46,654 bases of DNA from Acidobacteriota bacterium (GCA_019247495.1 JAFAOU010000002.1:1-46654), one strand, 5' to 3'; positions 1 through 9,092 are shown, numbered from the stretch's first letter. Translations and numbers: made by a program. The notes: generated by a model from the letters alone, not told the origin.

Positions 1-1
1 G

Positions 2-1525
2 ATCACGGTCAGCGGTTGCACCTCGGCCGGCGGTACGACCTCCGTCACCGTCAATGCCACTCCCTCCACGCCGACGATTACGCCGGGCGGCCCGACCACG
101 TTCTGCACCGGCGGCAGCGTCACGCTGACCTCGAGCAGCGCGTCGGGTAATCAGTGGTACCTCAACGGCAATCCGATCGGCGGAGCCACCGCGCAGACGT
201 ACCCCGCCACGGCGGGCGGCAACTACACGGTCATCGTGACGTCGTCCGGCTGCAGCAGTGCCGCCTCAGCCGCCACGACAGTCACTGTCAATCCCAAACC
301 TGATGCCACCATCACTGCGCCCGCCAGCGTGCCGTCCGGCTCGACCGGCAATGTTGCGTCGGTAACGAACGCCGGCGGCGGAGCAACGTACGCCTGGACC
401 ATCGGTGGTGGCACGATCACCGGCGGAACCGGTACCAACAGCATCACCTTCACTGCTGGTGCGGCCGGAACACTGACTCTCAACGTCACCGTGACGACGG
501 GTGCAGGTTGCAGCGACGCGAAGTCCGCGAATGTGACCGTCACGCCTGTCAGCCCGGTGACCGTCACCTCGGTCTCACCGGTCGGCGGCACCATCGCCGG
601 AGGCTCGGCCGTGACGATCAACGGAACAGGCTTCAACGCCGGCGCGACCGTTACCTTCGGCGGATCGGCGGCCACCAACGTCGTGGTCGTGAGCTCGACC
701 AAGATCACCGCGCGGACGCCGGCTCATACGGCAGGCTCCGTCAACGTGACCGTGACGAATACCAATACCTCCACCGGCACCTTGACGAACGGCTATCTCT
801 ACAAGCCGCAGCAGTTCGATCCGAACAACGACGGCACCATCTCTCCGATGGACATCTTCTACCTCGTCAACTACCTGTACATGGGTGGGCCGGCGCCGAT
901 GGGAGCCGCCGGTATGTTGTCGGGTGACGCGAATGGCGACGGAGTAGTCAACCCGCTCGACATCTTCTATCTCGTCAACTACCTCTTCCTCGGCGGACCG
1001 CGTCCGAACTCGATTCCGAACGCACCGCAGGTGACCGCGTTGGCAGTCGGAACGGAAGCGCCGCAACTCTCCGGCTCCATCGCACTCGGCAAAGCCGTTC
1101 TCCGCAACGGACATTACGTCGTGCCGGTCATCATGACGGCGGGACAGGGATCGGTCGCCCCGCAGGCAATGTCTCTGCGCGTTCATTTCGACGGCGAAGT
1201 CAGCAACGCCACGATCCGGAAAGCAGGAGCCGCGAAGGATCTGGCGGTCGCATTCGAGACCGATCGCCTTGCCGGCAACGATCTGTCGTATCTCGTCTCG
1301 TACGGAAATCTCGTCCTCGGCGCCTCTCATTCGGCTGTCGTTGCTGAGATCGAGATCGAAGCCGGCAACGCCACGCTCAGCATCGATCCACAACTGACGA
1401 TGCTCGGCAATCAAGCCGGAACGATGACCGCCAGCGTTGCGAACGGCAAACTCAAAGTGACCGGCACGAAGATCGGCAACGCGTCAACGCCGCAGCCCCG
1501 CACACCCGAACTCAAACTGAATTAA
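2..1525 (+). CDS. Secreted multidomain protein with dockerin pair and cohesin-like end (5' partial)
   Basis: The frame is open from the first bases, so the N-terminus lies outside the window; 507 codons are visible. In order it shows two Ig/PKD-like beta-sandwich modules (about residues 1-180), an IPT/TIG module (about 186-266, with the SPVGGTIAGG and TGFNAGATV signatures), and a dockerin type I pair at nt 818-1010. Both dockerin repeats keep the calcium ligands (DPNNDGTISPMD and GDANGDGVVNPLD) followed by IFYLVNYL. The remaining 150 residues resemble a degenerate cohesin module ending in a VANGKLKV strand. Dockerins bind cohesins, and the next two genes carry cohesin-like modules, so an extracellular assembly is plausible. 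No enzymatic domain is visible in this part. The stop at 1525 is followed after 21 bases by the next gene. Domain calls are by eye; the dockerin is the surest. Confidence 0.8.
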   Translation: MTVSGCTSAGGTTSVTVNATPSTPTITPGGPTTFCTGGSVTLTSSSASGNQWYLNGNPIGGATAQTYPATAGGNYTVIVTSSGCSSAASAATTVTVNPKPDATITAPASVPSGSTGNVASVTNAGGGATYAWTIGGGTITGGTGTNSITFTAGAAGTLTLNVTVTTGAGCSDAKSANVTVTPVSPVTVTSVSPVGGTIAGGSAVTINGTGFNAGATVTFGGSAATNVVVVSSTKITARTPAHTAGSVNVTVTNTNTSTGTLTNGYLYKPQQFDPNNDGTISPMDIFYLVNYLYMGGPAPMGAAGMLSGDANGDGVVNPLDIFYLVNYLFLGGPRPNSIPNAPQVTALAVGTEAPQLSGSIALGKAVLRNGHYVVPVIMTAGQGSVAPQAMSLRVHFDGEVSNATIRKAGAAKDLAVAFETDRLAGNDLSYLVSYGNLVLGASHSAVVAEIEIEAGNATLSIDPQLTMLGNQAGTMTASVANGKLKVTGTKIGNASTPQPRTPELKLN

Positions 1526-1546
1526 GGCGCGAGAAGGAACAACGAA

Positions 1547-2224
1547 ATGAAACCGAATCATTTAAAGACTCTTGCCGCCACGCTGCTGATCGGCATCGGC
1601 ACAACGCTGCTGACCACGTCAGTGGCGCGGGCTGCCGTCGTGACCCCCGACGCTGTAACGGTGGCAACGGTCACCGGACCGCAATTCTCGACGGTTGACG
1701 TGCCGGTGTTCATCCGCGATTCGTCCGGCACGCCGCTCGGCCTTGATCAGCCGGCCGGACTCCACATTCAGGCATACGCCATCAAGGTGGATTACTCGCC
1801 GGCGGCCGCAGTGCAGTCGATCACGTTCACGCGTGGCGGGGTCACCACATCTCTGACGCCGGCGTCGGAAAGCAGTCCATCGAGCGCTGGATCGATCTCG
1901 TTGATTGATTCATTCAGTGAAGCGACGAATCCGATTCCTCTCACGCTCAACGGCGCATTGCCGGGTAATCAGGTGGCCACATTGCACGTTACGCTTGCGA
2001 ACACGGCGACACCGGGGACGATCATCACGCTCACGCTCGACCCGAGCTCGCTCACGCAGCTGTCGAACGACTCGGGAACAGTGGGGGAGACGGTCAGCAA
2101 CGGTGCTCTGACGCTCGTCAATGGGTCGATCACCGTCCTTCCCTCGGTGCCCGCGCTTGGACACATCGCACTCCTGGTGCTGGCCATCTCTCTGGCCTTC
2201 ATCGCCATTCGCTCACGCTTCTGA
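1547..2224 (+). CDS. Secreted cohesin-like protein with C-terminal membrane sorting tail
   Basis: A 225-residue protein. A signal peptide (residues 1-29, ending SVARA) precedes one cohesin-like domain (about 33-193): a VDVPVFIRD strand, a YAIKVDYSP segment typical of the cohesin core, and a closing NGSITV strand. The last 28 residues are a VPALG motif, a hydrophobic helix and an Arg-containing end, the layout of IPTL/PEP-CTERM sorting signals handled by exosortase-like enzymes; no exosortase gene is in the window. The start has a good ribosome binding site (AGAAGGA, 8 bases upstream). It lies 21 bases after the dockerin gene, so probably in the same operon, and a strong terminator follows. 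Proposed role: surface-anchored cohesin module. The domain call is moderate; secretion and anchoring are clear. Confidence 0.75.
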   Translation: MKPNHLKTLAATLLIGIGTTLLTTSVARAAVVTPDAVTVATVTGPQFSTVDVPVFIRDSSGTPLGLDQPAGLHIQAYAIKVDYSPAAAVQSITFTRGGVTTSLTPASESSPSSAGSISLIDSFSEATNPIPLTLNGALPGNQVATLHVTLANTATPGTIITLTLDPSSLTQLSNDSGTVGETVSNGALTLVNGSITVLPSVPALGHIALLVLAISLAFIAIRSRF

Positions 2225-2231
2225 TTTTGAT

Positions 2232-2267
2232 GAGCCGGCCCGGTTCTCCGGGCCGGCTCTTCGTTTG
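2232..2267 (+). terminator. Intrinsic terminator after the first cohesin gene
   Basis: A perfect 12-bp stem (GAGCCGGCCCGG, 2232-2243, with its complement at 2248-2259) closes a TTCT loop and is followed by a T-rich tail. It begins 8 bases after the stop codon at 2224, so the dockerin and first cohesin genes probably end as one transcript here and the second cohesin gene needs its own promoter. Confidence 0.85.
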
Positions 2268-2364
2268 AGTCCGGCATCCTCGGAATGCGTGCAAACGGCT
2301 TCTAGTTGTCTCGCCTTGCGCGCATTGATCGCGAATCCCCCCAACCAACCCCCGAGGACACGGA

Positions 2365-4221
2365 ATGAACCCGAAGCACTCCCGCCTGGCGTCGCAAGCA
2401 TTCGTTTTCTTTCTGATTCTTTTCGCACTCGTCGCAGCCGCTCCGGTATTCGCACAGGACGCCGTCACGGTCGGCACGGTGACCGCGACCGGCAATACCG
2501 TCGATGTTCCGGTCTATGTGCGCGACGTCTCCGGTACTCCGCTTGGCCGCGATCAGGCAGCGGGTTCGAAGATCCAGTCGTTCAGCATCACTGTCGATTA
2601 CTCGCCGGCTGCGGCTGTCCAGTCGGTTACGTTCACGAGAGCCGGCATCACTGCCGCGTTGTCGACGCCTTCCGAGGGTTCGCCAGGCACGTCCGGCACC
2701 ATCACGTGGTTTGCAAGTTTCGACGAATCGACGAATCTCGTTCCCTTCACGCTCAACGCGCCTCCTCCGGGCGATCAGATCGCGCATCTCGTCTTCACCC
2801 TCTCACCATCGGCGGCACCCGGCTCTACGATCACGCTGGCGCTCGGTTCGGGGACGGTACTTTCGAATCAAGCGGGGACGATCGGAGAAACGTCTCCAGG
2901 CTCGCTCACCCTCGTGAACGGCGCGATCAACATCCCCAACCTGACGCTGGCGATCGTTCCGAATAGCCGGGTGATCGAGGTTAACGGATCGACGACGTAC
3001 ACGGTGCAGACCAGCTCCAACGTCGGGTCGAATACCACCGTGACACTGACGTCTTCGAATCCTGGGATCGCCTCGATGCCGGCGTCGGTAGACATTGCCG
3101 CAGGGTCGCATTCCGCTAACTTCAACGTCTTCGGTTCCGCCGTCGGCGCCGCCACGATCACGGCCACGCTACCGGCCGGCGCGGGCGGCGCGAACGCAAC
3201 CGCGGAGCTGACGGTTAATCCCGCCACAACTCCCTGCACGATTCCGACAGCGCCGCAGATCAGCGCGCCCGCAACCGCCAACACCGGGACACCGTACAGC
3301 GTCAGTTGGGCTGCGGTGAGCAGCGCGACCGACTACGTCATCGACGAATCGACGGATGCAAACTTCCTCACGGTCACCTCGACGAACGTGAACGCGACTT
3401 CCACGTCGTTCACGCACGCGGCGGCCAACCGCTACTACTACCGCGTTCGTGCTCGCAATCAGAGCACCGGCTGCAACACCGCATCGCTAAATTCGAACGC
3501 CGTCTCGGTGCTGGTCATCGTCGCGCCGGTGGCGCAAACGCGCGTTCTCCCGGTCGTCGGCTCGGTGCCCGGCAATTTCGGCGCGTACTTCAAGACCTCC
3601 GTCCAGCTCTACAACCCGAAGAGCACTGCGGTCTCCGGCAAGATCGTCTTCCATACGCAGGCGGTGTCGGGATCGGCGAGCGATCCGTCGCTCGCGTACT
3701 CGATTCCCGCCGGCAAGAGTCTCTCGTACGCCGACCTCCTCCCCGCGATGGGGATCGCCAGCGGACTCGGAAGCGCGGACATCGTCGCCGACGCCGGCTC
3801 GCCGTTCCCGGTGCTGCTCGCGCGCGTCTTCAACGACGCAGGCGCGGCCGGAACGACCGGCCTCGCGCTCGAGCCGATGGCGGCATCCGACGCTCTGCAG
3901 AACGGCGACAGCGGAGTACTAATCGCTCCCGCCGATACGCACTTCCGTCTCAACATCGGCGTACGCACGCTCGAGCAGGGTGTGGGCTTCGACGTGACCG
4001 TGCGCAACAAAGACGGCGTCGTCGTGAAGACGACGTCGAAGAGTTTCGGACCGACGTTCTTCCGCCAGATCGGATCAACCGAAATTCTCGACGGCTACGT
4101 CCTGGCCGGCGGCGAGACGATCACCATCCAGATCACCTCCGGAAGCGCGTTCGTCTACGGCTCGACGACCGACAACACCACGCAGGATCCAAGCGTGCAG
4201 TTCGCGAAAAAAGTGGAGTAG
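2365..4221 (+). CDS. Secreted cohesin-like / Ig-like / FN3-like protein
   Basis: 618 residues. Signal peptide 1-30 (ending APVFA), then a cohesin-like domain (31-192) clearly paralogous to the preceding protein: both share the PVxxRDxSGTPLG and VDYSPAAAVQS segments and a closing TLVNGxI strand. Next come an Ig-like module (about 193-290), a fibronectin-III-like module (about 293-385, with YYYRVRARN) and a C-terminal domain of about 230 residues beginning near TRVLPVVGS with a KTSVQLYNP segment. I recognise that last domain only as a type found in large secreted proteins of this kind of bacterium and do not know its function. There is no C-terminal membrane anchor, unlike the paralogue, so it should be released or held by partners. 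The start has GAGGA upstream. A hairpin repeat fills the gap to the convergent exbD. Confidence 0.8.
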   Translation: MNPKHSRLASQAFVFFLILFALVAAAPVFAQDAVTVGTVTATGNTVDVPVYVRDVSGTPLGRDQAAGSKIQSFSITVDYSPAAAVQSVTFTRAGITAALSTPSEGSPGTSGTITWFASFDESTNLVPFTLNAPPPGDQIAHLVFTLSPSAAPGSTITLALGSGTVLSNQAGTIGETSPGSLTLVNGAINIPNLTLAIVPNSRVIEVNGSTTYTVQTSSNVGSNTTVTLTSSNPGIASMPASVDIAAGSHSANFNVFGSAVGAATITATLPAGAGGANATAELTVNPATTPCTIPTAPQISAPATANTGTPYSVSWAAVSSATDYVIDESTDANFLTVTSTNVNATSTSFTHAAANRYYYRVRARNQSTGCNTASLNSNAVSVLVIVAPVAQTRVLPVVGSVPGNFGAYFKTSVQLYNPKSTAVSGKIVFHTQAVSGSASDPSLAYSIPAGKSLSYADLLPAMGIASGLGSADIVADAGSPFPVLLARVFNDAGAAGTTGLALEPMAASDALQNGDSGVLIAPADTHFRLNIGVRTLEQGVGFDVTVRNKDGVVVKTTSKSFGPTFFRQIGSTEILDGYVLAGGETITIQITSGSAFVYGSTTDNTTQDPSVQFAKKVE

Positions 4222-4233
4222 GAAACCGTTTCA

Positions 4234-4284
4234 CCGCAAAGACACAAAGGACACAAAGAGAGCACAACCTTTGTGTCTTTGTGG
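4234..4284. repeat. Intergenic inverted repeat, CACAAAG family
   Basis: The arms are 4234-4250 and 4268-4284. They pair over 17 positions with one mismatch, which is a G-U wobble in the plus-strand RNA. The units are 8-9 bases long (ACACAAAGG-like). It occupies most of the 69-base gap between two convergent genes, so it could act as a bidirectional terminator or mark a repeat insertion. A related CACAGAG version is at 25864-25918. Confidence 0.85.
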
Positions 4285-4290
4285 TTCAAA

Positions 4291-4716
4291 TCATTTCGCC
4301 GGTGGATCCGTCAGGAAGCCAACCTTCTTCGCGCCGGCCTCGTGTGCCGCGTCCATCGCTTCGACGGCGCGATCGAACGGGACCGTGTCGTCGGCGTTGA
4401 TGAAGACGACGCGGTCGTTTACGGGGCGCGACAGCATCTGCGGCGCGAGGGCGTCGCGGAGCGCTTTGGCGTCACTCAGTTTCTGCGTGTTGAGATAGAT
4501 CCCGTCGGTGCGGACGGTGACCACGAGCTGGTTCTGTTCCGAGGGGGGCGGCGCGCCGGTCACCTCGACTTTGGGCGGTACCTCGACGTCGAGTCCCATC
4601 TGCAGGATCGGCGTGGCCACCATGAAAATGATGAGCAGCACCAGCACCACGTCCACCAGCGGCGTGATGTTGATTTCGGATCGGACTCCGTGGCTGGAGC
4701 CAGCGGCCATTGACAT
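4291..4716 (-). CDS. exbD: ExbD/TolR family biopolymer transport protein (second copy)
   Basis: 141 residues with the family layout: a short cytoplasmic N-terminus, one transmembrane helix (about 17-37) preceded by INITPLVDVVLVLLIIFMV with the conserved membrane aspartate, and a periplasmic domain. ExbD works with ExbB to pass proton-motive force to TonB at outer-membrane receptors. It is the last gene of the tonB-exbB-exbD-exbD set on this strand and lies 14 bases after the other ExbD. GAGG precedes the start at a suitable distance. Two different ExbD subunits next to one ExbB are common in several phyla and may form a hetero-assembly. The family is certain; the exact partner is inferred. 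Confidence 0.93.
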   Translation of the reverse strand: MSMAAGSSHGVRSEINITPLVDVVLVLLIIFMVATPILQMGLDVEVPPKVEVTGAPPPSEQNQLVVTVRTDGIYLNTQKLSDAKALRDALAPQMLSRPVNDRVVFINADDTVPFDRAVEAMDAAHEAGAKKVGFLTDPPAK

Positions 4717-4730
4717 TGCGTTACCTCAGT

Positions 4731-5177
4731 TCACTTCGTTTGCTGCGCGATCTGTTTCCCGGCCATCTGGTTCTCGGTCAGGAACGACACGGCCGTGAAA
4801 TCGGCATCGTTCGCGGCTTTCATCACCATGCGCACCTTGCCGAAGTTGATGCGCTTGTCGGCTTTCACCATCACGTTGCGGCCGGCGTTTTTGTCGTGCT
4901 CCGCTTTCATGTAGCGCGGAAGGTCGCGGTCGGGGATCCAATCCTGTCCGATGAAGACCGTGCCATCCACTTTGATCGACACGATCAGGTCGGACTCCTT
5001 GCCAGGCTTCTTCTCCGAATGCGCGCCTTGCGGCAGCGCCACGTCGACACCCGACTGCAGCATCGGCGTGACCACCATGAAGATGATCAGGAGCACGAGA
5101 CAGACGTCGACCAGCGGCGTGACGTTGATGTCTCCTTTGACTTCGTCGGGGCTTCCGCCCCCAGCGCCGAATGCCAT
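4731..5177 (-). CDS. exbD: ExbD/TolR family biopolymer transport protein (first copy)
   Basis: 148 residues: a glycine-rich N-terminus, then INVTPLVDVCLVLLIIFMV with the conserved aspartate in the single membrane helix (about 18-39), then a periplasmic domain. It begins 9 bases after exbB, with AGGAG 7 bases before the ATG. With the other ExbD at 4291-4716 it shares the helix motif but little of the periplasmic part, so the two are old paralogues rather than a recent duplication. Role: ion-driven energising of TonB in the inner membrane. Confidence 0.93.
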   Translation of the reverse strand: MAFGAGGGSPDEVKGDINVTPLVDVCLVLLIIFMVVTPMLQSGVDVALPQGAHSEKKPGKESDLIVSIKVDGTVFIGQDWIPDRDLPRYMKAEHDKNAGRNVMVKADKRINFGKVRMVMKAANDADFTAVSFLTENQMAGKQIAQQTK

Positions 5178-5186
5178 CCTCGACTC

Positions 5187-5906
5187 CTAGCGAACCGCTG
5201 CCGTTCCGGCGCGGACGCGCGCCTCGTTCTTGATGAAGTAGTCGATGAGCTGGGATGACGAGTTCGACATCTCCACCTGAAAGCGCTCCACCTTGTTGAG
5301 GAAGTAGTTGTAGAGCCACACCGCGGGGATGGCCACGAAGAGTCCGAAGGCGGTTGTGACCAGCGCTTCGGCGATACCGGCCGAAACAGCGCCGAGTCCG
5401 CCCGATCCGCTGATGGCCATGCCCTGGAAGGCGTGAATGATGCCGGCCACCGTGCCGAACAGGCCGACGAACGGCGCGGTCGTGGAGATCGTTGCCAGAT
5501 TGCCGAGGCCCTTTTTCATCTCCGCCGTGGTCATGAGCGACTCGCGTTCGATGGCGCGTTGACCGGAGGCCACGATGTCGAAGTCGTCGGGCAGCGTCTG
5601 CGTCGACTCGTACTGAAACTCGGTCAGTCCGGCGCGCAGCACGCGCGCGAGGTGCGAGTGGCGGTAGCGCTTATCGCTTGCGAGCGTGATCGCTTCCTCG
5701 AGCTTGTGCTGCTTGAGCAGCGGCGTGACGCCGAGAGCGATGCCGAGCGATTCGCGTTTGGCCTTTTGAAAGCGGATCAGCCGTTCGATGGCGATGGTCA
5801 GCGACCAGATCGACATCAGCGCCAGAACGACCACGACGCCTTTCGCGACCCAGTTCATGGTCGACCACATTCCGAGGAGGCTGAAATTACTGTTCATCCC
5901 GTCCAT
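5187..5906 (-). CDS. exbB: ExbB/TolQ/MotA-type proton channel subunit
   Basis: 239 residues with three predicted membrane helices (about 20-42, 135-158 and 172-198). The TTAPFVGLFGTVAGIIHAF segment is the family hallmark around the second helix, and the last helix region reads ALVTTAFGLFVAIPAV. ExbB forms the pentameric channel around ExbD and powers TonB. The start has AAGGAG 7 bases upstream. It lies between tonB (56 bases upstream) and the first exbD (9 bases downstream), giving a self-contained operon. TolQ is the alternative name, but a TonB gene alongside and no tolB or pal favour ExbB. Confidence 0.94.
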   Translation of the reverse strand: MDGMNSNFSLLGMWSTMNWVAKGVVVVLALMSIWSLTIAIERLIRFQKAKRESLGIALGVTPLLKQHKLEEAITLASDKRYRHSHLARVLRAGLTEFQYESTQTLPDDFDIVASGQRAIERESLMTTAEMKKGLGNLATISTTAPFVGLFGTVAGIIHAFQGMAISGSGGLGAVSAGIAEALVTTAFGLFVAIPAVWLYNYFLNKVERFQVEMSNSSSQLIDYFIKNEARVRAGTAAVR

Positions 5907-5961
5907 TACTTCTCTCCTTTTTCAAGTGATCAGGGGGCCACTAAACCACTGACCACTCCTT

Positions 5962-6729
5962 TCAATGCAGCGTGAAATTCACCGTGAGCGTAAAAATGAC
6001 CGGAACGGCCTGTCCGTTGAGCGTTCCGGGTTTGAACTTCCAGCGTTTGACGGCGTCGATGGCCGATTGATCGAGTCCGAGGGGGAGACCTTTTAGCACG
6101 CGTACGTCGGTGACGTTGCCGTCGCGGTCGATGATCGTTTCCAGGATGACCATCCCTTCGATGCGCGCTTTGCGGGCTACGTCGGGGTAGATCGGGTCGA
6201 CCCGTTTGACGGCAATGGGCGGGTTCACGTCACCGCCGACGCGCATCGGTTTGTCGCCGGTGCCGCCGACCTGTCCGCCCAGTTGTCCACCGAGCGTGCC
6301 GCCCAGCGTTCCGCCGACCACGCCTCCCACAACGCCGCCGACCACCCCGCCAACCTGTCCGCCTACGACGCCGCCTTCCTGGCCGCCGGTGGTGTCGGTT
6401 GGAACGTTGTCGACCTGCGGCACTTCGCGTGGAGTCTGGGTCGGTTGATGGAACGTTTGAGGCGTCTGCGGTGTGATGTGCTGCACATGCGGAGTCGATG
6501 ATGCATGCGATGCCGCGGGCGGTGGGGGAGGTGGAGGTGGCGGCGGCGCGGAGACGACGAAGGCCTGAATGGGCTTGGTGATGATCTCCGGATTCTTCTT
6601 GACGTAAAGCCCCGCGGCTACGACCGCGCCGATGATCAAAAGGTGCAGGATGCCGGAGATGAGTACCGTCACCCAGCCACCTTTTTTCTTGTCCTTGCCA
6701 GCAGATTCGATCAGGACATCATCAAACAT
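5962..6729 (-). CDS. tonB: TonB energy transducer with Val/Gly-Gly tandem linker
   Basis: 255 residues. A membrane anchor (about 22-45) is followed by a run of ten prolines, then a Gln/Thr/Pro-rich part, a 45-residue linker of tandem four-residue units (VVGG, TLGG, QVGG, QLGG), and a C-terminal TonB domain (about 170-255: PIYPDVARKARIEG, then AVKRWKFKPG). The C-terminal domain contacts outer-membrane receptors; the linker spans the periplasm. I prefer the ATG at 6729 over the GTG at 6738 because GAGG lies 8 bases before it. It is first in the tonB-exbB-exbD-exbD operon. The glycine repeat replaces much of the usual Pro-Lys/Pro-Glu spacer. Confidence 0.93.
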   Translation of the reverse strand: MFDDVLIESAGKDKKKGGWVTVLISGILHLLIIGAVVAAGLYVKKNPEIITKPIQAFVVSAPPPPPPPPPPAASHASSTPHVQHITPQTPQTFHQPTQTPREVPQVDNVPTDTTGGQEGGVVGGQVGGVVGGVVGGVVGGTLGGTLGGQLGGQVGGTGDKPMRVGGDVNPPIAVKRVDPIYPDVARKARIEGMVILETIIDRDGNVTDVRVLKGLPLGLDQSAIDAVKRWKFKPGTLNGQAVPVIFTLTVNFTLH

Positions 6730-6872
6730 GACTGCCACCTCGTCGGGATACTGCTGTGTCCTTCAGGGATGATGCCAAGTAGGCAACGCCGGAGCGAATC
6801 AGCGGCTGCATACAAAATTTACACGGACCCCGATGCTTTTGCGCACCGCGGGTGCATACCATTGCCGCCCCG

Positions 6873-9092
6873 ATGTCATCCGCAGCCGAAACAGCTCCCT
6901 CGCCGGCTTTGATCGAGGCCGCGCCGCCGGCAGTCGTTCCGCTGGCCGCGCTCCATCCCGTCCCGCTTTTCGATCGCGAGCTCAGCGCGCTCGCCTTCAA
7001 CGAGCGCGTGCTTGCGGAGGCCCGAAATCCCTCGGTTCCGCTTCTCGAGCGGGTGAAGTTCCTCAGCATCTGCGCCCATAACCTCGACGAGTTCTTCATG
7101 ATCCGCGTCGGCGAGATCCGCGACCTCATCGCCGCGAACGTCGCCGCGGACTCGCGCGGTACCGGACTGAAACGGCTGCAGGCCGTGCGTGACGGAGCCC
7201 GCTCGCTCCTGCGCGAGATCTATCGCTGCCTCGGAGACGAGCTGATTCCAGCGATGGCCAAAGAAGGCATCCGAGTCGAATTGGTCGCCGACCTCGGCAA
7301 GAAGGAGCGCAACTTCGTCGAGGAGTACTTCTGCCGCGACCTCGAGCCGATCCTCACGCCGCTGGCCATCGATCCCGCGCATCCCTTTCCGTTCATCGCC
7401 AACCTGTCGCTCAATCTCGCGCTGCAGCTCGAGTCCGAGCGCGGCGAGCGGCATGTGGCCATCATCAAGATTCCCGAGTCCGTTCCGCGCCTCGTACCGA
7501 TGCCGGAGAAGACCCGTTTCGTACTGCTCGAAGACGTGATCTCCTCGCACGTCCATCGCTTCTTTCCCGGCCTCAAGGTGCTCCGCTCCTCGGCCTTCCG
7601 CGTCATCCGCAACTCCGATCTCGACATCAAAGAAGAGGACATGCAGGACCTCCTCAAGAGCATCGAGATCGAGCTGCGGCGCCGCGAGCGGCGGGAGGTG
7701 GTGTGGCTGGAGATCGAGAAGGGTGTGGATGATCCGCTGCTGGCGCTACTGGCCGGTGCGACCGAATCGTCGCCCGACGACATCTTCTTCGCCCCAGGTC
7801 CCTTGAAGCTCGGCGATTTCCAGCAGCTCTACGCGCAGACCGATAAGCCCGCGCTCAAAGAGACGCCGTTCAATCCGCGCATGCCGGCGGAGCTGGCCAC
7901 GACCGACGACATCTTCGCCATCATTCGCCGAGGCGACCTGTTGCTGCACAGGCCATACGATTCGTTCACCGCCGTGATCGAATTCGTGCAGGCGGCCACC
8001 GAAGACCCGGATGTCGTGGCGATCAAGCAGACGTTGTATCGCACCGATCCGGGATCGCCGATCATCGCCGCGCTCTCGGCCGCGGCACGCGCGGGAAAGC
8101 AGGTCACGGCGGTCGTGGAGCTGCAGGCGCGGTTCGACGAACGGAAGAACATCACCTGGGCGCGGACGCTTGAAGAAGCCGGCGTGCAGGTCGTCTACGG
8201 AATCGTCGGCTACAAGACTCACTGCAAGGTATGCCTCATCGTCCGCCGGGAAGCGGGCGAGCTGCGGCGCTACGTTCATCTCTCGACCGGTAACTACAAC
8301 GCCGTGACGGGGCGTCTTTACACGGACGTCGATCTCTTCACCTGCGATCGCGATTTTGGCGCCGACGCCGCGCAGCTCATGAATCTGCTCACCGGCTTCA
8401 GCGTGGCCGGCGTGCAGGAGCTCGTCGAGACGAAAGGCAACGCGCTCCGCTGGCGCGAGTTCGTCGTCTCACCGATCGAGTATCTCCGCTGGACCATCCG
8501 CATGATCGATCGCGAGGCGCAGAACGCGGCCGAGGGAAAGCCGGCCTTCATCGTCGCCAGGATGAACGCGCTTGCCGATCCGAGCGTCATCGAGGCGCTC
8601 TACCACGCCAGCCGGGCCGGCGTTCAGATCGACCTGCTCGTTCGAGGTATCTGCTGCCTGGTGCCGGGAATCGCCGGCGTCAGCGAAAACATCCGCGTGA
8701 TCTCGATCATCGACCGCTTTCTCGAGCACGCGCGTATTTTCCGCTTCGCCAACGGCGGCGCTCCCGAGGTGTGGATGTCCAGCGGCGACTGGATGCCGCG
8801 AAACTTCCTACGCCGCATCGAGACCACTTTCCCGGTGCGCGACGAAGCGGTAGCCGGCCGGATCAGCGAACAGATTCTCCACATCGCGCTGGCCGACAAC
8901 GTAAAGGCGTGGACGCTCGAGCCCGACGGCGGTTATCGCCGCCGCACGCCGGGCGACCAGCGTCCGATCCGCAGCCAGGAAATGTTCATCAGCATCGCAC
9001 GCGCCGATTCCGTGAGCGTAGGCCCGTACGAAGAGAGCATCCGGCATCCTGCATCGATCCGCCGCAAAGCCAAGAAAAAGAAAAAGCATTGA
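6873..9092 (+). CDS. ppk1: Polyphosphate kinase 1
   Basis: 739 residues, near the usual 690-740 for PPK1, which reversibly makes polyphosphate from ATP. The N-terminal domain begins with DRELSALAFNERVL and the CAHNLDEFFMIRVG segment. His450 in KTHCK matches the autophosphorylated histidine, followed by YVHLSTGNYN; His619 in the FLEHARIF segment matches the second catalytic histidine. The C-terminus is basic (RRKAKKKKKH). No ribosome binding site precedes either candidate ATG (6852 or 6873). I chose 6873 because a TACCAT hexamer ends 10 bases before it, as at other probably leaderless genes here, and the product starts without extra residues. It is divergent from tonB, and the lysine-tailed gene follows after 13 bases. 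Confidence 0.95.
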   Translation: MSSAAETAPSPALIEAAPPAVVPLAALHPVPLFDRELSALAFNERVLAEARNPSVPLLERVKFLSICAHNLDEFFMIRVGEIRDLIAANVAADSRGTGLKRLQAVRDGARSLLREIYRCLGDELIPAMAKEGIRVELVADLGKKERNFVEEYFCRDLEPILTPLAIDPAHPFPFIANLSLNLALQLESERGERHVAIIKIPESVPRLVPMPEKTRFVLLEDVISSHVHRFFPGLKVLRSSAFRVIRNSDLDIKEEDMQDLLKSIEIELRRRERREVVWLEIEKGVDDPLLALLAGATESSPDDIFFAPGPLKLGDFQQLYAQTDKPALKETPFNPRMPAELATTDDIFAIIRRGDLLLHRPYDSFTAVIEFVQAATEDPDVVAIKQTLYRTDPGSPIIAALSAAARAGKQVTAVVELQARFDERKNITWARTLEEAGVQVVYGIVGYKTHCKVCLIVRREAGELRRYVHLSTGNYNAVTGRLYTDVDLFTCDRDFGADAAQLMNLLTGFSVAGVQELVETKGNALRWREFVVSPIEYLRWTIRMIDREAQNAAEGKPAFIVARMNALADPSVIEALYHASRAGVQIDLLVRGICCLVPGIAGVSENIRVISIIDRFLEHARIFRFANGGAPEVWMSSGDWMPRNFLRRIETTFPVRDEAVAGRISEQILHIALADNVKAWTLEPDGGYRRRTPGDQRPIRSQEMFISIARADSVSVGPYEESIRHPASIRRKAKKKKKH

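Noticed and set aside
2..4221. Complete cellulosome gene cluster
   Set aside because: No glycoside hydrolase, carbohydrate-binding module or S-layer domain is seen; only dockerin and cohesin-like modules.
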